Shown: in pieces, positions 44,821-57,239 of the stretch | How positions within the stretch are numbered: the first letter of the stretch is position 1 | Layout: each line of letters opens with the position of its first letter | NCBI RefSeq assembly: GCF_902499125.1 | Contig: NZ_CABVPX010000009.1 | Span: 124,001-188,000 of the forward strand | Direction of reading: 5' to 3' | DNA: 64,000 nucleotides | From: Burkholderia arboris | GTDB lineage: Bacteria > Pseudomonadota > Gammaproteobacteria > Burkholderiales > Burkholderiaceae | The notes under the pieces: model-generated | The model's input: only the letters and a program-made list of their open reading frames with translations | Told to the model about the DNA's origin: nothing | Database searches by the model: none | Program-made: the position numbers and the translations under genes

Positions 44821-47800
44821 ATGCCGCAGAGTTCGCTTCAATCCCTCCGCCGCTACCAGAGCATTTCGGTGTTCGGTGGCGGCATCGTCGTTACGGTCCT
44901 GGTCCTGATCGCCTGCGGTCTCGGGATGGTGGCGATCGTCTCGGGCCATGTCGAGGGCGAGCGGCGCAACTACCTGAACGGGCTGGAGCAGACGCTCAAC
45001 GAGATCCAGGTGAGCGAGGCGTCGTTCCGCAACGGCGTCGCGAATGCGCAGCTGATCTGGCGCGAGGCCGATAGCGCGCCCGAGTCGGCTGTCGCTGCAT
45101 TCTTCCGCGACGACCAGCGCGTCGCGATCCGGCCGCATCCGTCGCTTGTGCTCGGCGTGCCCGGGCACACCGGCGACCGCGCCGAGGTCGCGCGCTACCT
45201 GTCGTTGTCGGTGCTGCTGTCGCGCATCAGCGCGGCGAGCTCGATCAATCGCGGGCGCACGCTGGAGGGTTACCACTACAGCACGCGCACGGGCATGTTC
45301 GGGTTGGTGCCGAACCGGAACCGCGACGATCCCGCGCTGGTGTCGCCCGACGCGCGCGCACGCGTGCTCGACGCGCTGCATATCGATTTCGGGCGTACGT
45401 ATCCGGGTGTCGTCGATGCCCGTCCGCAGGTGCGCTGGCTGGCGCCGTTCGCCGATCCCGTATCGGGGCAGCCGCGCATCCGGATCGCGGCCGAGGCACA
45501 TGACGACGGCGGCACGTTTGCCGTGCTCGCGACCGAATACCCGCCCGATTACCTGCTGTCGTGGCTGGCCGATTATCGTCCCGAAGGTGCGTTCTACATC
45601 ACGACGGCCGATGGCCGGCTCGTCGCGATGGATCCCGCCGCGGGCGACGCCGGCCGCGTTGCGCGCCTGCTGGAACTCGCCCCGTGGCGGGGCCGTGCGT
45701 CGGCGGGCTCGCCGGTGTTCCGCGACGGTTTCCTGTTGTTCCACGGCACGCTCGAATCGACGGGCTGGACGTTCGCGTATGCGTTGTCGTGGGGCGACGT
45801 TGCGGCCGGCGTCGCCCGTTCGGCCGGCACGCTGGTGGCGGCAACGCTGCTCACGCTCGCGGTCATGTGGGGGTTGCTGCTGCGCTTTCACCGGCGCGAA
45901 TTCGCGCCGCTCTACGCGCGCTCGCAGCGCGTGTTCGACAGCGAGGCGCTGTGCCGCAGCGTGATCGAGATGGCGCCGATCGGGCTCGGGCTGATCGCGC
46001 GTGACGACGGACATTTCCTGCTCGCGAGCCCTGCGTTGACGGACATGGTCACGCGGATCGGCGGCGACTATCACGCGCTGTCGAATCAGGTGGCTGCCGC
46101 GTGGCAAGCGCATGTCGCGAGCGGCGACGAGGGCGGCGTGCTGCATGATGATCTCGTGCTGGGCGACGATGAAGCCGCGCACCCGCATTTCGAATTCATT
46201 GCGTGCGGCGCGCGTTACCAGGGCGCGGACGTGCTGATTGCCGCGGTCGCCGACACCACCGCGAAGCGGCAACTCACGCAGCGACTCGAAGAGGCCGTGC
46301 GTGCGGCCGATTCGGCCAATGCAGCGAAATCGTCGTTCCTCGCGGCGACGAGCCACGAGATCCGCACGCCGCTGAACGTGATCCTCGGCAACCTCGAGTT
46401 GCTCGAACGCTCGGCGCTCGACGCGGCCCAGCACGGCCGCATTCGCACGCTGCGCTCGTCGGCGACGAACCTGCTCGCGCTCGTCAGCGACATTCTCGAT
46501 TTCTCGAAGATCGAGGCGGGCGCGATGCAGGTCGAGTCGATCGAATTCGACGTGATCGCGACGGTCGAGCGCGAACTGAACGCGTTCGCGCCGATCGCGA
46601 AGGCAAAAGGGCTGCAGCTGTTCTGCGAATTTCGTGCGTGCGTCACGCAGCGGATGCGCGGCGACCCGACGCGGCTCGCGCAGGTGCTCGCCAATCTGCT
46701 GAACAACGCGATCAAGTTTACCGACACGGGCCGCGTGAGCGTGCGCGTGGCCGTCGTCGCCAACGGCCGAGGCGCGCCGGAGCTGTCCATCGAGGTCGAG
46801 GATACGGGGATCGGCATCGCGGCCGAGCATCGGCACAAGCTGTTCAAGGTGTTCTCGCAGGTCGACACGTCGATCACGCGCCGCTACGGCGGCACGGGGC
46901 TCGGGCTCGCGCTGTGCGACCGGCTGGTCACCGCGATGGGCGGCCGCATCTTGGTGGCGAGCGAGGTTGGCGTCGGCAGTTGCTTCGCGGTGCGCCTGCC
47001 GCTTGGTGCGACGGTCGTCGCGCTCGGCCGGCCGCGCGGCTGCCGGGTAGGCACGCTGACGCTGATCGCCGCGCAACCCGAGTGGCGCGATTTCGCGTGG
47101 CCGCACCTGGATGCGTGGGGATTCGACGTCGTCGTGTACGACAGCCCGTCGAACCTGCCGCGCGACGCCGCGTGGCGCGGGCCGATCGTGTTGTTCGGCG
47201 ATGCCGATGCATGGTCGCAGGCGGACCTGGACAGCCTGCGCGGCTGTACGCCGCTGATTCTCGCCACGCGCGACGGGCCGCTCGAACCGTACCGCGCGGG
47301 CGCTACCGTACGCGTGTCGAGCTACGCGCTCGGCGGCCTGCGCGCGGTGCTGACGCAGGGCGGACCGCCAGCCGGCGAAGGCTCGCTCGACGCTTCGTCG
47401 TCCGGCGAGCGGCCGGGCGCCGGCCGCGGGCCGCGCGTGCTGGTGGCAAACGACGAAGCCGTCGACGGCTCGATTTTCCGCGAGCAACTGCATGCGCTCG
47501 GCTGCATGGTGGCCGAAGTGAGGGCCGGACACGCGGCGCTTGAAGCGTTGATGGGCGGCGGCTGGGACGTGTTGTTGATCGGCGCGGATCTGCCCGACAT
47601 GCGCGCGTATGAACTGGCCGAGGCCGCGCGCGCCGCCGCCGCCGGTTGCGACGTATTGGTCGTGACGTCGCACCTGACGCCCGAAAGCATGCGCCGTTGC
47701 GTGGCGGCAGGCGTGCGGCGCGTCCTGACGAAACCCGTGACGCTCGCACGCTTGCGCGGCGCGCTCGCGCCGGTGTGGCAGCGCGGTGCCGCTTCGGCGC

Positions 47801-47859
47801 GCGCGGTTTCCGGGCCAACGGGGCCGGCCGATCACGCAACAGCGTGGTGCGACGAATAA
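44821..47859 (+). CDS. RcsC-like hybrid sensor kinase with a degenerate receiver
   Basis: A 1012-residue inner-membrane kinase. TM helices lie at about 18-42 and 330-352 with a ~290-residue periplasmic sensor. A PAS-like stretch (380-490) leads to HisKA ([14 protein letters not shown], His512) and HATPase (NLLNNAIKF, DTGIGI, GGTGLGLAL). Residues 735-835 are a degenerate middle region, and residues 873-990 a receiver fold. In that receiver the phosphoryl-accepting Asp is replaced: four residues before the conserved Pro is Gly921 (LLIGADLP), and the first acidic-pocket residue is Asn (VLVANDE). The Lys in LTKPV is kept. It is a paralogue of the kinase at 49231 and lies upstream of an RcsB-like regulator and fimbrial operons. 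Confidence 0.9.
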   Translation: MPQSSLQSLRRYQSISVFGGGIVVTVLVLIACGLGMVAIVSGHVEGERRNYLNGLEQTLNEIQVSEASFRNGVANAQLIWREADSAPESAVAAFFRDDQRVAIRPHPSLVLGVPGHTGDRAEVARYLSLSVLLSRISAASSINRGRTLEGYHYSTRTGMFGLVPNRNRDDPALVSPDARARVLDALHIDFGRTYPGVVDARPQVRWLAPFADPVSGQPRIRIAAEAHDDGGTFAVLATEYPPDYLLSWLADYRPEGAFYITTADGRLVAMDPAAGDAGRVARLLELAPWRGRASAGSPVFRDGFLLFHGTLESTGWTFAYALSWGDVAAGVARSAGTLVAATLLTLAVMWGLLLRFHRREFAPLYARSQRVFDSEALCRSVIEMAPIGLGLIARDDGHFLLASPALTDMVTRIGGDYHALSNQVAAAWQAHVASGDEGGVLHDDLVLGDDEAAHPHFEFIACGARYQGADVLIAAVADTTAKRQLTQRLEEAVRAADSANAAKSSFLAATSHEIRTPLNVILGNLELLERSALDAAQHGRIRTLRSSATNLLALVSDILDFSKIEAGAMQVESIEFDVIATVERELNAFAPIAKAKGLQLFCEFRACVTQRMRGDPTRLAQVLANLLNNAIKFTDTGRVSVRVAVVANGRGAPELSIEVEDTGIGIAAEHRHKLFKVFSQVDTSITRRYGGTGLGLALCDRLVTAMGGRILVASEVGVGSCFAVRLPLGATVVALGRPRGCRVGTLTLIAAQPEWRDFAWPHLDAWGFDVVVYDSPSNLPRDAAWRGPIVLFGDADAWSQADLDSLRGCTPLILATRDGPLEPYRAGATVRVSSYALGGLRAVLTQGGPPAGEGSLDASSSGERPGAGRGPRVLVANDEAVDGSIFREQLHALGCMVAEVRAGHAALEALMGGGWDVLLIGADLPDMRAYELAEAARAAAAGCDVLVVTSHLTPESMRRCVAAGVRRVLTKPVTLARLRGALAPVWQRGAASARAVSGPTGPADHATAWCDE

Positions 47860-47959
47860 CGATCGACCGCAGGCGTGCGAGTGCGGGTCAAGAAAAAGAA
47901 GGCAGGATGCCGGCGCATGTCGCGCGGCAGATTTCCAATCAACCTTGGAGGGGAAGGTC

Positions 47960-48157
47960 GTGCGCCATGCGAGGAAGACATTCACAATGCTGCTTGAGTT
48001 TGCCGCGCTCCCGGAGAAATCCCGCCGGGAATTTCTGACGTCGATGAACGAGTTTTTGTTGATGTCGCCGGCACAGAAGCGGCGCGCGATCAGCGAATGG
48101 AAAAGCAGAGCGGATGGCCACGCGCAAGACCTGCCCGTCAATCCGGATGGTCGATAG
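47960..48157 (+). CDS. Small 65-residue protein between kinase and regulator
   Basis: Read from GTG 47960 with an ideal GGAGG (47947-47951) 8 bases upstream. The product is basic, with a helix-prone core (LLEFAALPEKSRREFLTSMN; LLMSPAQKRRAISEW). It lies in the gap between the first kinase and the response regulator. No family recognised. The strong ribosome binding site is the main evidence that it is translated; it could be a small accessory or connector for the phosphorelay. Confidence 0.55.
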   Translation: MRHARKTFTMLLEFAALPEKSRREFLTSMNEFLLMSPAQKRRAISEWKSRADGHAQDLPVNPDGR

Positions 48158-48474
48158 CCGATCGCGATGGGGCGCGATGGGGCTCGGGTGCCGTCGCGGT
48201 ATCCAGTAGCGGCGCCGGACCAATTGCGAGGTTCGGCGAATCGTGCGAAGAAGTCGTGCGAATGCGTCATGCGCGCGGGGTGTGGGGGTGCATCGAATGC
48301 CTGATCGCCACGGGGATGGTGCCGATGGAGAGGCGAAACGGGATTTATCTTAAAATTGAGTCACCTTTTGTCCGGTGTGCCGATCACGGCCAGCCATCGA
48401 CGCGATGGCGCTTGCACGCCCCCGCCTGGGCGGGGAACCGGATGCGTGACGGAAAGCCTCGGGGAAACAGGAAC
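48158..48474 (+). promoter_or_regulatory. Spacer upstream of the RcsB-like regulator
   Basis: A 317-bp spacer without a convincing gene. A short AT-richer stretch near 48340-48366 (TTATCTTAAAATTGAGTCACC) is the best promoter candidate for the response regulator. An AGGA lies just before the regulator ATG at 48475. Confidence 0.35.
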
Positions 48475-49143
48475 ATGGACGAATTCTTTGTGCGCGTAAT
48501 GGTGGCGGACGACCATCCGGCGTCCGCGCTCGGGATGTCGCAAGCGCTGCAGGGAAGCAGCACGATCAAGCTCGTGGGCGCCGTTTCGAATTCGACGGAC
48601 CTGGTCGCGGCGCTCGACGCGCAACAGAGCGACGTGCTCGTGCTCGACTACGTGATGCCGAGCGGCAAGTACGGCGACGGTCTCGCGCTGCTGTCGTTCC
48701 TGCAGCGCCGCTATCCCGCGCTGCATATCGTGTCGATCACGATGATCGACAGTCCGAGCGTGCTGCGCGCGATCGGCAGGCACGGCGTGAATTGCATCCT
48801 CAGCAAGTCGGATGCGATCTCGCACCTGATCGGCGCGGTGCACGCCGCGTACGTGGGCGGGAACTATCTGTCGCCATACATCAAGCAGCTTCTGCAGGAC
48901 GGCGATCTCGCGCCGGTCGCGCGTGCGCTGACGACGCGCGAGATCGAGGTCGTCCGGTTGTTCTGCGCGGGCTATACGGTGGGCGAGATCGCCGCGCAGC
49001 TCCATCGCAGCAAGCAGACCATCAGTTCGCAGAAGTCGAGCGCGATGAAGAAGCTCGGGATCGTCCGCGATGCCGATCTGATCCGCTACGCCGACGACGA
49101 AAGGCTTCAACCGGTACCGGGCGCGTCGGACGCGAGCGAATAG
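48475..49143 (+). CDS. RcsB-like NarL/FixJ response regulator
   Basis: A 222-residue regulator. The receiver (residues 5-125) has VMVADDH acid residues and VLDYVMPSGKYGDG with phospho-acceptor Asp58; the GKYGDG extension after the MP is a hallmark of RcsB-type receivers. Residues 150-205 are a LuxR helix-turn-helix (LTTREIEVVRLFCAGYTVGEIAAQL). It sits between two hybrid kinases and just before fimbrial genes, so by analogy with cblR (cable pili), BvgA and RcsB it likely controls the pilus operons. Start chosen at ATG 48475; the upstream frame lacks conserved features. Confidence 0.92.
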   Translation: MDEFFVRVMVADDHPASALGMSQALQGSSTIKLVGAVSNSTDLVAALDAQQSDVLVLDYVMPSGKYGDGLALLSFLQRRYPALHIVSITMIDSPSVLRAIGRHGVNCILSKSDAISHLIGAVHAAYVGGNYLSPYIKQLLQDGDLAPVARALTTREIEVVRLFCAGYTVGEIAAQLHRSKQTISSQKSSAMKKLGIVRDADLIRYADDERLQPVPGASDASE

Positions 49144-49230
49144 CGTGGATACGCGGCACGCGTTCATGCGCGGCCATCTCGCAAGACTTGCCCGCCCCGT
49201 CGCCCCCGGTCGACCCTCAGCAACGGAACG

Positions 49231-52272
<3,042 letters not shown>

Positions 52273-52410
52273 TGTCGGTCGAGCGCCGGCATGATCCGCG
52301 CTGGCGGGTCCTCCGGATGGATGGCGGGCCGCGCGCGTTGCCCCGACGATGCCGGATGAACATGCCATGATCCGGTTTGCCGCGATACGCGGCCTGTCAA
52401 GCGCGGGCCG

Positions 52411-53484
52411 CTATTGATAGGAGAACGTGAACGACGCGCGCGCGTCGACTGTTCCCGGGGTGATGGTCGACGCCGTTTTCACATACTTGGCCACCAGCGG
52501 AATCGTCACCGTGCCGCCGTCGTTGACCTCGTCGACGAACCATTGGTTGGTGTTGCCCTTTGCCGCGGAGTCGGGGCCGAAGCGAATCGGTGTCGCGTTG
52601 CCCTGGCGGAACAGCTGAACGCCTACGCCGCTCGCCCCCGACGTCGGGGACAGGCTCAGCGTGTTGCCGGTGTTCGCGGGCTGGTTGATATCGGTCATCG
52701 TTACATGAACACTCACCTTTCCGCGGCAGGCGACGCTCACGGAAAGATTCTTCGAAGCATCGGAGACGTCGCCGACGGCCTTGAGTGCGCCGCCGTAGAT
52801 GCCGGGAAGGGGGATCGTGTTATGTGTGCCGGAAGTCAGCGAGCAGCCGTCGGTCGTCACGTTGACCGAAAGGGCCGGCAAATACAGGGTGTGAGTCGTA
52901 TTCTGGGTTGAAGAGTAGATGCCGCTTTGGCCGATCGTCTTTTGCGGATTCTTGTAGGAACCGGTAACGAGCGACCCGCTGAAAACGAGTGCGAGCCGGA
53001 ACTCGGGCCCTACCTGCTTGTTGCCGTTGCCGTTGGCGGGAGTGGGTTCCGAGCGGGTCTCCGATGTAAGCGCATGCCATGGCCCGACGACCGACGGGTG
53101 TTTCAGCCGGACCATTGCGGCAAAGCCGATGCCGGGAATCCCCGTTTCATAGACCGGAACCGATTGCCCTTCGAAAAGATAGGTGACGTTGGGGACGAGC
53201 GCGCTGGTGCCGAGCAATTTGGCGTCCCATTTGTTCGGATTGCAGTCTTCCGTCAATCCTCCGGGGGCCGTGGTGTTGCTCAACGAACCGGCCTCGACCA
53301 GGGTGCCGGGAATCTGGGCATCCCGCGCGCTGGAGATACTTGCGGGAATCGTAGGACGCGGGAAGGCGTTGCCGGGAATGGAGACGCAAACCGCATGCAC
53401 GGCGGACGGGGCGATCAGCACCGCGAGTGTACCGACGATCAGAAGAACGAAGTGGCGAGAAGTGCGAGTCGAATTGCGTGTCAT
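52411..53484 (-). CDS. Fimbrial tip adhesin (two-domain, FimH-like architecture)
   Basis: A 357-residue secreted protein, last gene of the leftward pilus operon. The signal peptide ends near APSAVHA (about residue 30). Residues 31-205 form a lectin-like N-terminal domain (VTYLFEGQSVPVYETG; FRLALVFSGSLVTGSY). Residues 210-357 are a pilin domain with the paired Cys (TDGCSLTSG; VACRGK) and an alternating C-terminal strand ending in FTFSYQ for chaperone binding. ATG 53484 is chosen; the longer frame would overlap the spacer. The receptor is unknown. Confidence 0.85.
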   Translation of the reverse strand: MTRNSTRTSRHFVLLIVGTLAVLIAPSAVHAVCVSIPGNAFPRPTIPASISSARDAQIPGTLVEAGSLSNTTAPGGLTEDCNPNKWDAKLLGTSALVPNVTYLFEGQSVPVYETGIPGIGFAAMVRLKHPSVVGPWHALTSETRSEPTPANGNGNKQVGPEFRLALVFSGSLVTGSYKNPQKTIGQSGIYSSTQNTTHTLYLPALSVNVTTDGCSLTSGTHNTIPLPGIYGGALKAVGDVSDASKNLSVSVACRGKVSVHVTMTDINQPANTGNTLSLSPTSGASGVGVQLFRQGNATPIRFGPDSAAKGNTNQWFVDEVNDGGTVTIPLVAKYVKTASTITPGTVDARASFTFSYQ

Positions 53485-53596
53485 GGTGTGCCTCTGCGAT
53501 GAGATGTCGGTTGGGTTTCCGTTGCCGCGAGCACTGGCCGGCCGGTCAAGGCGGCGCATTCGCCGGAACGGGGTCGTTCGGGAGTCGGACGGCGTG

Positions 53597-56200
53597 TCAG
53601 GTCGCATTCGTCCTGCATACGCCGCCGACCTGTTCCAGCCCGGCCGAGCGACGCTTGCCCGCCTTGACCGGAAGGTTGTATTCGATCCGGCAGATCGAAC
53701 CCGCATCGTTGCCCCACGTGACCGTGAGCGCGCCGTTGTCCTTCAGGCCGCGAACGAAGATCTTGCTCGCCTGACCGACGACGCCGAGGCTCTTGCCGGT
53801 TTCGTCGGTGACCGCGGCGCCGAACGGCAGCGGCGTGCCATCCGGCTTGCGCGCCTGGATCACGGCCGCGCGCCCGCTGTCGGTGTCGAACTTGAGCAGC
53901 GGCACCGCGCCGGCGCGCGGCGCGACCTGCTGGCTCGTTTCCTTCAGCTCGACGTCCATCGAAATGCCCTTCGGGTCGAGCTCGACCGTGTTCATGTTGT
54001 ACGGCGTGAGGTAAGGCACGATCGCGTAGCCGCGGCTGTCGACCCGCACCCCGGATGCGTTCGTGAGCCGCGCGCCTTCCGCCCCCTTCGCCTCGACGAT
54101 GCCGAAGGTCTCCGACAGCGGCTGCGACAGCGTGACGCCGCCCGGGTGCGCGACCGCCGCGCCGCGGATGCCGATCGAACCCTGCTGGTAGTTCGAGCTG
54201 CCGCCGGCGCTGACATTGAACTCGGCGACGCGCGCGCGATACGTGAGGTTGCCGCTGCCGTCGGTGTTCGCGTTGCCGCGGTTGTTCGTATAGTTGGCGC
54301 CGACGCTGTACGACAACGCGTTGTCCTCGCCGAGCGAGCCGGATACCATCGACTGCACCTGCGTGCGGCCTTGCGTATCGCGCGACACGTTGCTCGTCAG
54401 CATCGTCGGGCTGGACTTGCCGAGCGGAATCGTCACGCTCGCGTAGTACAGCGTGCTCATGGCGCCGCCGAAATCGCGCTGGCGCGTTGCAGACAGGCTG
54501 TATGAGATGTTCCGGAACGAATTGTTGTAACCGGCCGAGTAGTTGATGTCCGAGCCGGGGCGATTCCAGTAGTTGGCGGCGGACGCGGTCAGGCTCAACT
54601 GGCCGCCTTTCTCGCCGAGACGCTGGCTGACCATCAGCGACGCACGGCTGCGCTGCCGCCAGACGGTGTCGACCGATTGGCCGTTGCGCACCGTATCGCG
54701 CGCGTTCATCGCGTCGTTCAGGTTGAAATAGCCGTTCGTCGAGTAGCGGTACGCGGCGATCGACACGTCGGTGCCCGTCGCCGCGACGGATTTCGCATAG
54801 CTGACGCGCAGGCTCGAGCCGCTGAAGCGCTTCACGCCGGGGATCGACGTGGCGGCCTGCGTGAAGTCGAGGCCGAGCGCGCCGAAGCGCGTGTTGAATG
54901 CACCGCCCAGCATCGCGGACGCATAGCCGGCCGCGATCGTGACGCCGCCATACCCGGTGACCAGGTTCGTGAGGCCGCGCTGGTAGGTCGCTTGCGCGAA
55001 CAATGGGTGGCCCGAGTTCTGCTGGTTGCGCAGCGTGCCCGCGACGAAGCTGTAGCGCTGGATGCCGGGCCGCAGCGACAGCGGCACCGCCGCATACGGC
55101 ACCGAGAACGTGTGCACGGAGCCGTCCGCTTCCGTGACGGACACGCGCAGGTCGCCGCCGTAGCCCGTCGGATACAGATCATTGATCTCGAACGGGCCGG
55201 GCGAGACGGTCGTTTCGTACAGCGTCACGTCGTTTTGCCGGATCGTGACCTTCGCATTGGTGTTCGCGACGCCGCGCACGACCGGCGCATAGCCGCGCAG
55301 CGAGTCAGGCAGCATCCGGTCGTCGGTCGACAGGCGCACGCCGCGGAACTGCGTCGAGTCGAACAGTTCCCCGGACGTGAAGGTTTCGCCGATCACCAGT
55401 TGCGACGAAAGCGACGGCAGATCCCGCTGTACATAAGTCGAGATGTCCTGATACCGGCTGCCGCCGCGTTCCGACCACGTGTACGAACCGTTGTGGCGGA
55501 AGTGCCAGTTGCCGATATTGATGCCGCCGTTCAGGCCGAGATAGGCTTGCGTGTCGGTGCGGCTGCCCCTCGGCTTCGAGCTGTAGACGTTGAGGTTGTA
55601 GTCGAGCATCCCGACGGGCACGCCGGCATCCCACTGATCCCGGCTGACATGCCCGCGTGCCTGGCGAACGAGCGACGCCTGCGGAACGGCGAGCGTCAGG
55701 CGCTGCTCGCCGAAGTCGAACGACGCGCTCGCCTCAGGCACGATCTGGCCAATGCGGCGGCACTCGCCTTTGACGGTGATCGCGGCCACGGTCTCCGCGG
55801 GCAGCTTCGTGAAATCGACGCCGATACGGCGCAGCAGTTTTTCGTCGAAGCAGGGTTGCGCGTCCGGCATGCCGGGGACGGCCGCGAACGCGATGTCGTA
55901 GCGCCCGATCCAGCGCGGCCCGACCATGAGGTCGACGCTATAGGTGGCCGGCTCGACGAGGTTGCCCCGCGCGAAGCGCGTGATGTCGACCGGCTGCCCG
56001 TTGCCGTTGTTCAGGAAGCCCGGATCGAACTCGACCTGCGCGATCTGCATCGTATCGGACACGCCTGTCTCGGGGAGGCCGCCGTCGGCATGTCCTTCAC
56101 CTGCCCACGCGGCGAGGCTCGACAGCACCAAGGCGCACATCGGTTTGAGGCGCGTGGTAGACGGCGCATCCTTGAGCGGATGCTGGATGGGCTGAGTCAT
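53597..56200 (-). CDS. Fimbrial outer-membrane usher (FimD/PapC family)
   Basis: An 867-residue outer-membrane usher that assembles and exports pilus subunits. A signal peptide (to about residue 40) precedes the N-terminal domain (VEFDPGFLNNGNGQPVDITRFARGN is its classic opening), then the 24-strand barrel with plug. The end has two Ig-like C-terminal domains with a GNDAGSICRIEYNLP strand. ATG 56200 is preferred over an in-frame upstream start. It lies between chaperone and adhesin genes in the order pilin-chaperone-usher-adhesin. Confidence 0.95.
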   Translation of the reverse strand: MTQPIQHPLKDAPSTTRLKPMCALVLSSLAAWAGEGHADGGLPETGVSDTMQIAQVEFDPGFLNNGNGQPVDITRFARGNLVEPATYSVDLMVGPRWIGRYDIAFAAVPGMPDAQPCFDEKLLRRIGVDFTKLPAETVAAITVKGECRRIGQIVPEASASFDFGEQRLTLAVPQASLVRQARGHVSRDQWDAGVPVGMLDYNLNVYSSKPRGSRTDTQAYLGLNGGINIGNWHFRHNGSYTWSERGGSRYQDISTYVQRDLPSLSSQLVIGETFTSGELFDSTQFRGVRLSTDDRMLPDSLRGYAPVVRGVANTNAKVTIRQNDVTLYETTVSPGPFEINDLYPTGYGGDLRVSVTEADGSVHTFSVPYAAVPLSLRPGIQRYSFVAGTLRNQQNSGHPLFAQATYQRGLTNLVTGYGGVTIAAGYASAMLGGAFNTRFGALGLDFTQAATSIPGVKRFSGSSLRVSYAKSVAATGTDVSIAAYRYSTNGYFNLNDAMNARDTVRNGQSVDTVWRQRSRASLMVSQRLGEKGGQLSLTASAANYWNRPGSDINYSAGYNNSFRNISYSLSATRQRDFGGAMSTLYYASVTIPLGKSSPTMLTSNVSRDTQGRTQVQSMVSGSLGEDNALSYSVGANYTNNRGNANTDGSGNLTYRARVAEFNVSAGGSSNYQQGSIGIRGAAVAHPGGVTLSQPLSETFGIVEAKGAEGARLTNASGVRVDSRGYAIVPYLTPYNMNTVELDPKGISMDVELKETSQQVAPRAGAVPLLKFDTDSGRAAVIQARKPDGTPLPFGAAVTDETGKSLGVVGQASKIFVRGLKDNGALTVTWGNDAGSICRIEYNLPVKAGKRRSAGLEQVGGVCRTNAT

Positions 56201-56377
56201 GGTGGATGAGCCTCGGGTGGAGAGGATGCGTGGCGGCGTGCGCAATTGCACGAACCGGTCGTGAGGTCGATGCGGACAACGTGGGTATGGGCTCGCCGGT
56301 CGTCCGCATGCGTGGCCGTGTGGCCACGTCGCGAGGCTAGGCGGTCGGGTGGGGACGCGCGGGCAACCCGCACGGCG

Positions 56378-57124
56378 TTACGGCTGCATGGACACCGGCT
56401 GTTCGTTGTTGGTCGACGCGCCCCAGTCGTTGATGCTGCCGAACTGGACCATTGCGCCGGCGGCGGGCTGGGTCTTGAGCGCGGCGATCGGGAATGACTG
56501 CGTGGTGCCCGGCAGCACGTAACCGGCGCCGGCGTCGTATTTATTGCCGCCGGAATGCAACAGCACGCTGCCGATATTGACGACATACGGCGTCGGATTC
56601 GTCGCCTGCAGGACATATTTACCTTCCGCGCCGCGCGCGACCTGCCAGCGCATCTGTGCGGGCGCGCCTTGCGCGTTGCCGGGCAGATCGCGGGGGCGGA
56701 ACATGATCTTGATGCGTGACCGGAACGCGATCTGAAGCTGGTTGCGATCGGCGTTGCCGGCCGCTTTCGGCGGAATTTCGAGCACGTTGAGCCAGAACAG
56801 CGACTCCTTGTCGGCCGGAAGCGGTTCGTTCGTATAGATGAGCCGCAGCGTCTGACCTTTCTGCGGCTCCATCCGGAACATCGCCGGCGTCAAGGTGAAA
56901 GGGACGTCGATGGTATCGGGCGATGCGTCCGCGTCGCCCTTGTCGATCCAGGTCTGCACCAGCGCCGGCGCGGACCCGTCGTTCGTGAGTTTGATCGTCA
57001 CCTCGCGATCGTCGCCGGGGAAAATGACGCGGGTACCCGAGATCACGACGTTCGCATACGCATGCGAAGCGATCAAGGTGGTAGTCAGCGCGATGGCTTG
57101 AAGCGATTTGAGGATGACGTTCAT
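56378..57124 (-). CDS. Periplasmic fimbrial chaperone (PapD family)
   Basis: A 248-residue periplasmic chaperone with signal peptide (cleavage near HAYAN, about residue 25). GTRVIFPGDDREVTIKLTN carries the conserved Arg, and RIKIMFRP the conserved Lys/Arg region that anchors subunit C-termini. The second Ig domain is at residues 145-245. It donates a G1 strand to pilin subunits before handing them to the adjacent usher. Second gene of the leftward operon. Confidence 0.94.
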   Translation of the reverse strand: MNVILKSLQAIALTTTLIASHAYANVVISGTRVIFPGDDREVTIKLTNDGSAPALVQTWIDKGDADASPDTIDVPFTLTPAMFRMEPQKGQTLRLIYTNEPLPADKESLFWLNVLEIPPKAAGNADRNQLQIAFRSRIKIMFRPRDLPGNAQGAPAQMRWQVARGAEGKYVLQATNPTPYVVNIGSVLLHSGGNKYDAGAGYVLPGTTQSFPIAALKTQPAAGAMVQFGSINDWGASTNNEQPVSMQP

Positions 57125-57239
57125 GGCGAGCCGGATAGGGTTGCCGATCGTTGTCGTCGATCGGTGGGACGAAGCGGCGGCGTGCGCCGCACGCCGCCGG
57201 AAGGCCTCCTGCGCAAGCGGGGCCTGGTCGAGCGGAGGA

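Noticed and set aside
44572-48270. A 1232-codon open frame on the minus strand
   Set aside because: It lies wholly opposite a well-supported kinase gene; long antisense frames are common in DNA of this GC content and codon bias. Its Arg/His/Ala-rich composition matches no family.
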